NCBI GenBank assembly: GCA_964468755.1
Contig: CAYXWH010000031.1
Location: forward strand, 1 to 21,683
DNA from: CAYXWH01 sp964468755
GTDB taxonomy: Bacteria; Chloroflexota; Dehalococcoidia; Dehalococcoidales; RBG-16-60-22
Length of the DNA: 21,683 nucleotides
Reading direction: 5' to 3'
Positions within the stretch are counted from its first letter, which is position 1; each line of letters starts with the position of its first letter. A program made the translations under genes and the position numbers. The notes below the pieces were generated by a model. That model searched no databases and was not told the origin of the DNA. It was given only the letters and a program-made list of their open reading frames with translations. Of the stretch, positions 15,595-21,683 are shown in pieces.

Positions 15595-15699
15595 ATGAAT
15601 ATGCCTAAAAAGGTTTCCTTTTCCATTTTCAGGCCGAGCCGGGCTATCGCCTTAAAGAAAAAAATTAAACAAAACAAAGAATCTGTGTTTCAGGTATAG
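15595..15699 (+). CDS. Possible small basic protein overlapping the right repeat
   Basis: The frame MNMPKKVSFSIFRPSR...KKKIKQNKESVFQV (34 residues; 32 from ATG 15601) follows a GAGGTG that is 10 bases from the second ATG. It ends at the first bases of the right ssrA repeat. No family is recognised. The rest of 15301-15594 has only short protein-like frames with stops, including an 18-residue hydrophobic one (15433-15489). Confidence 0.25.
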   Translation: MNMPKKVSFSIFRPSRAIALKKKIKQNKESVFQV

Positions 15700-16012
15700 T
15701 TCGACTCTCCTCCGTCTCCACCAGAAACAAAGAGAAGCCTCGCAAAGGCCCATTGATAATACGAATACTTGACCCCTCACGCGAAGCCGCCACCGGAAAG
15801 ATAGGCCGGAATGGCGGCTTCGGCTTTATGGCGACTATTAATTTGGTCTGTTTAGCATCGACGCACACAGCATCCAGCATTTGGGTGAACAGGCTATGTC
15901 TCTCTTTAAGGGTAGCTCTCTGCCACAACAAACCAGGATTCTCTCACAGTTCACCTGCTACCCACAAACTCAGGGCTTCTTTCAAGAACTTGTAACGTTT
16001 CCTGGCCAACCG
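15665..16012 (-). pseudogene. C-terminal remnant of a large serine recombinase
   Basis: One minus-strand frame, interrupted by TGA at 15944-15946, reads RKRYKFLKEALSLWVAGEL, then ENPGLLWQRATLKERHSLF, then TQMLDAVCVDAKQTKLIVAI and KPKPPFRPIF, and continues through the repeat to a stop at 15665. The pattern LW-x-AT-x-ER ... ML-x-AVYVD ... IVAIKPKP-x-F matches, from memory, the C-terminal coiled-coil and end of resolvase/recombinase-family proteins in Chloroflexota. The catalytic Ser domain is absent. A recombinase whose C-terminus runs into the repeated tmRNA end fits an ssrA-specific element. The family call is from pattern recognition only. Confidence 0.5.
15698..15850 (+). repeat. Right copy of the ssrA 3'-end repeat (putative attachment site)
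   Basis: This begins AGTTCGACTCTCCTCCGTCT and includes the tmRNA acceptor 3' strand, CCA and the GAAACAAAG that follows it. It also keeps the downstream hairpin GAAGCCGCCA/TGGCGGCTTC unchanged. No tmRNA body precedes it, so it is a displaced 3' end, not a second functional gene. Confidence 0.8.
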
Positions 16013-16283
16013 CTATGGCAGCGATATTCACCGGCTGTTTTTCCTCCTTGCCTATTATTTGGCTAGGCATATCGTACGGCCATTCATTTTTTGCATTCAG
16101 TCCATGCGGTCTCCCGTAGACCCCGTTTCCGGGGGGATTCCCACGGCGCCAGGGCGTAGGCATGTTTTCCAGGAAGGCAAGTACTACTCCCACATTATTG
16201 CCGCAAGATTGCTGCAGTAACCTGACACTTTCAAACCACTTGTTGAAAGCTCTTGCGTTATCCCAGGCTAGTGCTGTCACCAT
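15951..16283 (-). CDS. Hypothetical protein
   Basis: ATG 16283 is preceded 7 bases upstream by GGAGGG, which is why I prefer it to ATG 16343. The 110 residues start MVTALAWDNARAFNKWFESV and include a Pro/Gly/Arg-rich middle (TPWRRGNPPGNGVYGRPHG). There is no signal peptide, membrane segment or recognised family. Its end overlaps the recombinase remnant in another frame. It may be a relic of the same element or chance coding. Confidence 0.4.
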   Translation of the reverse strand: MVTALAWDNARAFNKWFESVRLLQQSCGNNVGVVLAFLENMPTPWRRGNPPGNGVYGRPHGLNAKNEWPYDMPSQIIGKEEKQPVNIAAIAVGQETLQVLERSPEFVGSR

Positions 16284-16423
16284 AAATGTATCCCTCCTTT
16301 TATTTGACTGAGCATCAAGGATTACCGATGCCAACACTGACATCGAAGCTATGAATTATATCTTCCAATCCGGGTTCATTCACTTCTCCTTTTAATTAGC
16401 TATTTGTGATTGGTCCGGGCACA

Positions 16424-16963
16424 CTAGCCCACATCCAGGTAAAACCTGGGGGAGATGCCACCCTCGGGAGGGTTAGCGTTAACACAGTAAAAACTGCCGC
16501 CGTCAATGGCGACTTTATATCTGGCAAGGCCCGGTAATGCGAACCTGACCTGAGCATTTTGCAGCGAAATATAGGTTTCGGGAAGTGCTTCGCCATCAGC
16601 CCCGGATACTTCTTCCCACGCACCATCATAAGTCTCAACGTAGATGCCGACGCGGAGTATCAAATATTTATAGCTATGGATTAGCTCATCGGAATTAGTG
16701 ATGTTGAGAGCAACTGTGATATCTGCGGGGTTGTCAACAGCGTCGATATGGAAGAGCTCGCCCGACTCAATGCTGCCGATAGCTTTGCCATAGATAGTCC
16801 AGGTCGGTTGGACTCTTGTTTCAGCAGTCATCACCTGGACAGGCTCAAGTCCAACAGAATCCCCGCCAACATCATAGGCATAAGCCAATGGCCATGCAGA
16901 TAGCAAGAGTAACGCGAAGAGCGGGAAAATAACTCGAATTATATGTTTCTCTTTGTTTCTCAT
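16424..16963 (-). CDS. Secreted protein of unknown function
   Basis: The 179 residues begin with a classic signal peptide: a basic MRNKEKHIIR, a hydrophobic core FPLFALLLLSAW, and a likely signal peptidase I site after AYA (about 28-30). The mature part is rich in beta-strand-like patterns (DITVALNITNSDELI, YKYLILRVGIYVET, ARYKVAIDGGSFYCVN), suggesting an Ig-like or jelly-roll fold, with one Cys. There is no lipobox or anchor, so it is probably released. Only a weak AAGG precedes the ATG. It follows the response regulator on the same strand, but a strong terminator separates them. Confidence 0.7.
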   Translation of the reverse strand: MRNKEKHIIRVIFPLFALLLLSAWPLAYAYDVGGDSVGLEPVQVMTAETRVQPTWTIYGKAIGSIESGELFHIDAVDNPADITVALNITNSDELIHSYKYLILRVGIYVETYDGAWEEVSGADGEALPETYISLQNAQVRFALPGLARYKVAIDGGSFYCVNANPPEGGISPRFYLDVG

Positions 16964-17071
16964 CCTTGCTGGTTTCCGTCTGATTCCAGAGTAGCGCCGG
17001 GATGCGAAACAAAGGCTTAAAATCTACAGGTAACTACTTAATATTTTCTTAACTTTTTGGGCGAAATAGCA

Positions 17072-17098
17072 AAAGGGGTGCACTTCGGGCACCCCTTT
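17072..17098 (-). terminator. Intrinsic terminator after the OmpR-type regulator
   Basis: A 10-bp stem AAAGGGGTGC (17072-17081) with GCACCCCTTT (17089-17098) closes a 7-base loop ACTTCGG. On the minus strand it is followed by TTGCTATTT. It ends the kinase-receiver-regulator transcript. Confidence 0.8.
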
Positions 17099-17127
17099 CA
17101 AAATCATGGCTCGGTTATCTAATGGCG

Positions 17128-17823
17128 CTATACTGCGTCCCGGAACTGATAGCCCACGGCCGGCACGGTGAGAATGAACCGTGGATTGGTCGGGTCAGAC
17201 TCGATTTTGTGACGCAGGTGGCGGATGAAAACGTGCAAATATTCCCTTTCTTCCCTGTACTCAGACCCCCAGACTCTATTTAAAAGGTGAGCATGGGTGA
17301 GGACTTTACCGGCATTGAGTACCAATTCTTGCAAGAGTTTGTACTCCGTCGGCGTCAGCCTGACTTCCTTACCGGAAACAGTCACCTGCCGCTGCGCAAA
17401 TTTGATAGTTATTTCACCGATAGCAAATGACGATGGCGTGGTGATTTTAGCTGCGTCATTGGTGCGACGGAGTACCGCTCTCACTCGGGCCAGCAGTTCA
17501 TCGGCTCCAAACGGCTTGGTGATGTAGTCATCAGCCCCGAGGTCAAGACATTTTACTTTATCCTGTTCGTCACCACGAGCGGTGAGCATAATTATCGGTG
17601 CCTGTGTCCACTCTCTCAGTCGACTACAGACCGCAAAGCCATCCATTTTGGGCATCATGATGTCCAGAAGAATCAGTACCGGATTTTCCTTCTCGGCTTT
17701 GACCAGTGCTTCCTCGCCATTATTCGCCGTAATTATTTCAAAACCTTGTTTGCGGAGGCAAGCGCCCACATACCTGAGTATACTGACCTCATCATCTACG
17801 ACTAAAATGCATCTTTTCTGCAT
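17128..17823 (-). CDS. OmpR/KdpE-family response regulator
   Basis: This is a DNA-binding output protein of a two-component system. Counted from GTG 17835, the receiver domain has the acidic pair DDE (14-16), phospho-acceptor Asp58 (LLDIMMPKMDG), Thr85 and Lys107 (TKPFG). The C-terminal winged helix (about 138-232) includes RLTPTEYKLLQEL and HVFIRHLRHKIE and ends with the VGYQF wing. I place the start at ATG 17823 (MQKRCILVV); GTG 17835 adds four residues. It follows the receiver-only gene by 34 bases. The target genes are not identifiable. Confidence 0.92.
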   Translation of the reverse strand: MQKRCILVVDDEVSILRYVGACLRKQGFEIITANNGEEALVKAEKENPVLILLDIMMPKMDGFAVCSRLREWTQAPIIMLTARGDEQDKVKCLDLGADDYITKPFGADELLARVRAVLRRTNDAAKITTPSSFAIGEITIKFAQRQVTVSGKEVRLTPTEYKLLQELVLNAGKVLTHAHLLNRVWGSEYREEREYLHVFIRHLRHKIESDPTNPRFILTVPAVGYQFRDAV

Positions 17824-17857
17824 TGCTAATACCACTCCGAATTCTTCATTCCATTCT

Positions 17858-18238
17858 TCATAAAGCCTCTTTCACGATAGCTTTCAAGTCATCAGGAGAG
17901 AATGGTTTAGGCAGGAAAGGCCTGCTGCTTCCTTCCAGGAAGCTCTTGGTGTCACTTGCCAGTAGGTCCCCGGTGGTAAAAACCACATGTTTTGTTAACT
18001 GCGGATGCCTTTCCTGCAACCACTGATACAGCTCTTTACCACTTATCACTGGCGTCCTGATATCAATCAGACAAAGGTCATAGTGCTTCTCCCTAATCAT
18101 GGTCTGCGCCACCCTGCCGTTAACAGCAATGTCTATCTCAAGGCCTTCACCGGTTAGTACTCGCCGGCATACATCGTAAATTGAGCGCTCATCTTCCACA
18201 ATCAAGATTTTTCTTCCATTGCTGTCTGATTTCTCCAT
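17858..18238 (-). CDS. Single-domain response regulator (receiver only)
   Basis: The 126 residues form one receiver domain: acidic pair ED (15-16), phospho-acceptor Asp59 (LCLIDIRTPVISG), the FTTG switch threonine (88-89) and Lys111 in PKPFS. There is no output domain, so it probably relays phosphate or acts by protein contact. GGAG lies 5 bases before the ATG, inside a 9-base repeat array that joins it to the kinase gene upstream. It sits between a kinase and an OmpR-type regulator and is therefore a candidate intermediate. Confidence 0.88.
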   Translation of the reverse strand: MEKSDSNGRKILIVEDERSIYDVCRRVLTGEGLEIDIAVNGRVAQTMIREKHYDLCLIDIRTPVISGKELYQWLQERHPQLTKHVVFTTGDLLASDTKSFLEGSSRPFLPKPFSPDDLKAIVKEAL

Positions 18239-18283
18239 TTTTACTCCTTTTACTCCTGTTAATCCTGTTATTCCTGTTATTCC
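18239..18283 (-). repeat. Five 9-base repeats, each carrying an in-frame TAA and a GGA core
   Basis: On the minus strand, units GGAATAACA, GGAATAACA, GGATTAACA, GGAGTAAAA and GGAGTAAAA follow each other without gaps. TAA codons at 18277-18279, 18268-18270, 18259-18261, 18250-18252 and 18241-18243 are all in the kinase frame. The last unit supplies the ribosome site of the receiver gene. Confidence 0.85.
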
Positions 18284-20241
18284 TTCAATTCCGTGGCTGA
18301 AATAGGCAATTCAATAATGAAGGTGGCTCCTTTGCCTGCCTTACTTTGGGCATATATTCTGCCGCCATGCTCGGCTATTATCCCGTGGCAGATACTCAAG
18401 CCAAGCCCGGTACCCTTTCCAACCTCTTTGGTGGTGAAGAAGGGGTCAAATATGTACTCCAGGGTATCTCTGTCGATTCCCGGACCATTATCAACAAACA
18501 CAATCCTTACGATATCGCCCACCCGCTCTGTGGTAACAGTGAAAGTTCCCCTGCCATGTGTCTCAGTCATAAAATGCTCGGCGTTGATAACAATGTTTAA
18601 GAAGACCTGCTGTAACTGGAGGGTATTGGCGTTGATTTTTGGCAGGTCAGGAGCGAAGCGGGTAGTAATGTTGATATTGTTCAATCTTTGCTCATAAGCG
18701 CGCAGTTGCATTACCTTCGATATAGTATCGTTTATGTCGGTTGGTTGCTTTTCCAGAGGCTGCTTCCGGGCAAAGGTGAGGAGGTTCTTGATTATCCCGG
18801 CGGTACGCTGGGCTTCCGCATGTACTGTTTTCAGGTCTTCCCTGACATCAACCGGTAAATCTGCATCCAAAATTAGCTCCGATAGGCCAATTATGCCGGT
18901 TAACGGGTTATTAATTTCATGGGCGATGCATGAGGCCAGCTCACCAATCGAGGCGAGCCGGTCAGCAATCATAAGCTGCTCCTGTATCCGCTTCCGCTCG
19001 GTGATATCACGAGTAAGGGCTATTACCTCATCTTTGCCCACGGGGATGAATTGGAATTCGTAATAAATCAAATCCGATAGCCTTTTCAGCGTGTATTCTC
19101 GTGTCTGTACATGACCTGTTTGCAGCGCAAGCCTGATGCGACGCATCTGATCCAAAGCAATCTCTATAGGGAAGATTTCTTCTATTTTTTTGCCGACAGT
19201 CACCTCCGGAGTGTACAGCGGCTTGCCTGAAGCACCGGGGATGAAGTCCAGACAGGTACCATCCTTGCCAATATAAAAAATCATGTTGGCGATTGCACTG
19301 ACAATAGCCCTGTTGGTAGCTTCACTTTTCCACAGGTCTTCCTCAATCTTCTTGCGCTCAGTAATGTCTCTGACAACATGAACGGTAGCCATAACCTCAC
19401 CTTTTTCGTTTATAATAGGTGAGGCGGATACGTCAAGGTGAATCCCGAGGTTTGCCTCGAAGAACTCAGCCGCATGTGGTTTCCCGTCTTTTAGTGCTTG
19501 TCTATGAGGACAATTCGGACAAGGCTCATCTGTTCCATGCACAACTTCGAAACAATTTCTACCGATAAGTTCTTTTAATTCTACCCCGACCATTCGGGCA
19601 AAAGCCTTATTTAACCTGGTAATCCTGTAATCTCTATTGTGAATGGAAACCGAATCGGTAATGGTATCAAAGGTGGTTCTCCACTCTTCAGCGGCTCGCA
19701 ATAGCCGTTCTTCAGTCAGCTTACGCAACTGCTCCTTTTCAATGTGAGCCAAAGCGAAAGCAAGGTCATTACTTACCTCCAGGAACAAATCCTGCTCCTC
19801 TTTATCAGATAGCGCTCTTGCCGGGACGATAGCCCCCAATACCCCGTAAAGCCTGCCTTCGTATTCCAGTCTGCATCTGAAGATGCCCTGCCGACGGTGA
19901 CTATCCACCATAACGCAATCTTCATGGTGTTCTCCGGGCTGATTACAGGAGATAGAAGGTTTATCTTGAACCATAAATTCCCTGACGCATTCCGGATAAT
20001 CACCCGCCACTAACTGCTCCAGGAATGACGTTTCAGATCCGCCAAACCCGGCATGGTTTACTGATTCAGATTGTCCTTTTTCATCCAGCAGCAGCAGCCA
20101 CGCTTTCTCGTAGACACACCCCTCAACCAGCAGGTCACAACTCTTCTGAATCAGGCGATTTCTATCTTTCTCCCTGATAATCAGTTGACTAATATTCCGC
20201 AAGGTCCTGATTACATTACTAAGACGCACGATTTTTCTCAT
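18277..20241 (-). CDS. Soluble sensor histidine kinase (GAF-PAS-PAS-HisKA-HATPase)
   Basis: This is the input kinase of the module. The 654 residues hold a GAF-like domain (about 10-170, Cys-rich), PAS 1 (about 185-295, with CPNCPH at 241-246 and closing RDITERKK), PAS 2 (about 305-415, closing RDITERKR), the H box with His441 in CIAHEINNPLTG, the N box (LNIVINAEH, 548-556), G1 DNGPGID (584-590) and G2 GKGTGLGLS (609-617). No membrane segment is present. The ATG has no clear ribosome site, and the same frame continues upstream through coiled-coil-like sequence past a TAA 12 codons away, so the N-terminus may be secondarily shortened. The Cys motif could bind metal or sense redox; that is inference. 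Confidence 0.92.
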   Translation of the reverse strand: MRKIVRLSNVIRTLRNISQLIIREKDRNRLIQKSCDLLVEGCVYEKAWLLLLDEKGQSESVNHAGFGGSETSFLEQLVAGDYPECVREFMVQDKPSISCNQPGEHHEDCVMVDSHRRQGIFRCRLEYEGRLYGVLGAIVPARALSDKEEQDLFLEVSNDLAFALAHIEKEQLRKLTEERLLRAAEEWRTTFDTITDSVSIHNRDYRITRLNKAFARMVGVELKELIGRNCFEVVHGTDEPCPNCPHRQALKDGKPHAAEFFEANLGIHLDVSASPIINEKGEVMATVHVVRDITERKKIEEDLWKSEATNRAIVSAIANMIFYIGKDGTCLDFIPGASGKPLYTPEVTVGKKIEEIFPIEIALDQMRRIRLALQTGHVQTREYTLKRLSDLIYYEFQFIPVGKDEVIALTRDITERKRIQEQLMIADRLASIGELASCIAHEINNPLTGIIGLSELILDADLPVDVREDLKTVHAEAQRTAGIIKNLLTFARKQPLEKQPTDINDTISKVMQLRAYEQRLNNINITTRFAPDLPKINANTLQLQQVFLNIVINAEHFMTETHGRGTFTVTTERVGDIVRIVFVDNGPGIDRDTLEYIFDPFFTTKEVGKGTGLGLSICHGIIAEHGGRIYAQSKAGKGATFIIELPISATELKE

Positions 20242-20450
20242 ATCAATCTTACCCGCGGTAATCTCTTCGCGAAGTTATTCGTTTCTTTCTATCGATTCAG
20301 CAGTGCGTTCTATCACTCTTACTTCCCGTTCATCTTTTGCCTTTTGAGGTGCTTCTTTACTGGCTGCTAATATGAAGCCCGGCTAAGATTAATACCGCCA
20401 GAACGAAGACCGTGCCTCTGTAAACAAACACAAATATTGGCTAATCCTTT
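20242..20450 (-). pseudogene. Decayed N-terminal extension of the histidine kinase
   Basis: Upstream of ATG 20241 the kinase frame reads LREEITAGKID back to TAA 20275-20277, then KAKDEREVRVIERTAESIER, a typical ERTAE coiled-coil linker before sensor domains. A neighbouring frame just upstream reads YRGTVFVLAVLILAGLHISS, a good membrane helix. The pieces suggest a membrane anchor plus linker broken by one frameshift and one stop. The remaining sequence up to 20460 shows no intact gene. Confidence 0.4.
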
Positions 20451-20460
20451 AAATACGGAA

Positions 20461-20559
20461 TCATATGTCTGACCACCATATTTGAACCACTATCAACTCC
20501 CGGGCACTGGTCCGCTTTACCAGGTTAGCCCTGGCTTCTATTCTTCGCAGTATCACCAT
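20461..20559 (-). CDS. Possible 32-residue peptide after the response regulator
   Basis: ATG 20559 starts 2 bases after the stop of the upstream regulator, and the frame reads MVILRRIEARANLVKRTSAR followed by ELIVVQIWWSDI. It is basic, then hydrophobic. No ribosome site of its own is clear; reinitiation is possible. No family is recognised and it may be a gene remnant. Confidence 0.25.
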   Translation of the reverse strand: MVILRRIEARANLVKRTSARELIVVQIWWSDI

Positions 20560-20561
20560 CT

Positions 20562-21254
20562 TTATTCTTTGGGAGACATGAATCGGTAACCTTTACCATG
20601 CTCGTTCAAAATCAATTGCGGAGGATTGTCCTTTAGCTTGTCTCTTAACCTCCGGACGCATGACCTTAACAGATTACTGTTTGAGCAGTGCTCTCCCCAT
20701 ACCTGCTTCAGCAGTCGGTCAATATCGACCGTCTGATCAGCGTTTTGCATCAAGATGTAGAGTAATCTTGACTCAGACGGCGCGAGGTGAATTCTATTCC
20801 GGGCAATAGTCACTTCATTTCTTGTCAGGTCCAGCGTCGCCTTTCCTCGAGATATCAATGGCTGTTCTACGGCGGCCTCAGCTTCACCCCAGCGGCGGAG
20901 TACCGCATTTACGCGACTCACCAGGTCCCTGGCCCGAAACGGTTTCACAATGTAGTCATCAGCCCCCATTTCCAGTCCCAGGGACTGGTCTTCTTCTGCC
21001 CCTCTTACGGTAACGATGATTACCGGCACTTTTGAAGTTTTTCTTATCTCGCCAAGTACATCAAAGCCACTCATATCGGGCAGGTTGATGTCCAGTATAA
21101 CCAGGTCAAATGATTGAGAAGGTGATTGAGCCATTTCAACGGCTCGCTTTCCCTGGATGACGGGGAATATTTCCATTTCGGGCCAGCGTATTTGCAGACA
21201 GATAGAAATAGCCTCCGCCACTTCAGATTGGTCTTCGACAAGTAATACCCTCAA
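20562..21254 (-). CDS. OmpR-family response regulator
   Basis: The receiver has the acidic pair ED (7-8), phospho-acceptor Asp55 (LVILDINLPDMSG), Thr82 and Lys104 (IVKPF). The winged-helix domain (about 135-227) has HLAPSESRLLYILM and NLLRSCVRRLRDKLKD and ends in GKGYRFM. The start is TTG at 21254 with AAGGAGGTG 4 bases upstream. The TTGA overlap with the stop of the preceding kinase indicates translational coupling, so the kinase is its likely partner. Confidence 0.92.
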   Translation of the reverse strand: MRVLLVEDQSEVAEAISICLQIRWPEMEIFPVIQGKRAVEMAQSPSQSFDLVILDINLPDMSGFDVLGEIRKTSKVPVIIVTVRGAEEDQSLGLEMGADDYIVKPFRARDLVSRVNAVLRRWGEAEAAVEQPLISRGKATLDLTRNEVTIARNRIHLAPSESRLLYILMQNADQTVDIDRLLKQVWGEHCSNSNLLRSCVRRLRDKLKDNPPQLILNEHGKGYRFMSPKE

Positions 21255-21683
21255 GAAACACCTCCTTCCCCGCTACTACCGAAAGCCTCTGCCTGTTCCA
21301 GCGGTAAATCAAAGGCGAAAATGTTACCGCCCGGCTTGGGGTCAACCCAAATCTTCCCGCCGTGTAGCTCGATAATACGCTTGGAAATGGCAAGTCCCAG
21401 GCCAAGTCCGGGTTGCCGTTCCCTTTGACTTTGGTCACTTCCACGGTAGTATGGGGCAAAGACCTTTATCCTTTCCTCTTTCCTAATAGGTCCGGCGCAA
21501 TCATGCAACTCTATCACCACTTGTCTCTCACGTCGCCCCACTTTCATAGCGATAGTACTCCCCTCGGGAGAATACTTGTTGGCATTTGACAAGAGGTTGA
21601 ACAATACCTGTTCCAGTCTCTCTCTGTCAGCGCTTACCTCTAATGGCGCGCCGTCCAGATCCAAATTAATTGTTTGTCCTTTA
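21251..21683 (-). CDS. C-terminal part of a sensor histidine kinase (runs off the window)
   Basis: The frame is open to the right edge. The visible part is the ATP-binding domain: RLEQVLFNLLSNANKYSPEG (N box), then HDCAGPIRKEERIKVFAPYY, and G2 PGLGLGLAISKRIIELHGGK. The G1 box, normally DxGxG, reads DCAGP, lacking the first Gly in place. The phosphorylated His lies beyond the window. It overlaps the regulator by 4 bases. Confidence 0.9.
   Translation of the reverse strand, partial: KGQTINLDLDGAPLEVSADRERLEQVLFNLLSNANKYSPEGSTIAMKVGRRERQVVIELHDCAGPIRKEERIKVFAPYYRGSDQSQRERQPGLGLGLAISKRIIELHGGKIWVDPKPGGNIFAFDLPLEQAEAFGSSGEGGVS

Noticed and set aside
1..21683. CRISPR array or prophage
   Set aside because: No regularly spaced repeats with unique spacers and no capsid, tail or lysis genes were seen on either strand.

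Overview
The window looks like part of a bacterial chromosome from the Chloroflexota, most likely an uncultured member of the Dehalococcoidia. This is an inference from four things: the tmRNA tag starts GE and resembles the Dehalococcoides tag, the translation and membrane-insertion genes are in a compact block, an element remnant sits at ssrA, and several genes have TTG or GTG starts or leaderless promoters. No marker in the window fixes the species.

Layout. Positions 2-91 hold the tail of an unidentified gene, closed by a strong hairpin (151-175). An HtrA-like secreted serine protease (221-1366, +) follows and meets ileS tail to tail. From 9393 down to 1368 on the minus strand lies a long housekeeping block: rpsF, ssb, rpsR, rpmH, rnpA, yidD, a PQQ-propeller lipoprotein, yidC, khpB/jag, then ileS behind its own T-box leader. 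A divergent intergenic region (9394-9590) carries the rpsF promoter and a promoter for tRNA-Asp. After the tRNA come about 490 bases without an intact gene, including a decayed minus-strand gene, and then a serpin lipoprotein (10163-11434).

smpB (leaderless, 11576-12031) and ssrA/tmRNA (12066-12417) sit together, so the two partners of trans-translation are adjacent. A 153-base segment covering the tmRNA 3' end and its downstream flank is repeated at 15698-15850. Between the copies lie a methylmalonyl-CoA epimerase-like VOC protein, wrecked IS3-family transposase genes, and an AT-richer cyclic amidohydrolase (dihydroorotase/hydantoinase class). Beside the second copy is what looks like the C-terminus of a large serine recombinase. 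I read this as a decayed ssrA-targeted genomic island.

The right third (15951-21683, all minus strand) holds two hypothetical proteins, one with a signal peptide, and then two signalling modules. The first is a soluble GAF-PAS-PAS histidine kinase, a receiver-only protein and an OmpR-type regulator. The second is an OmpR-type regulator overlapped by the end of another kinase that runs off the window. The region upstream of the first kinase carries a decayed membrane and coiled-coil segment in frame with it.
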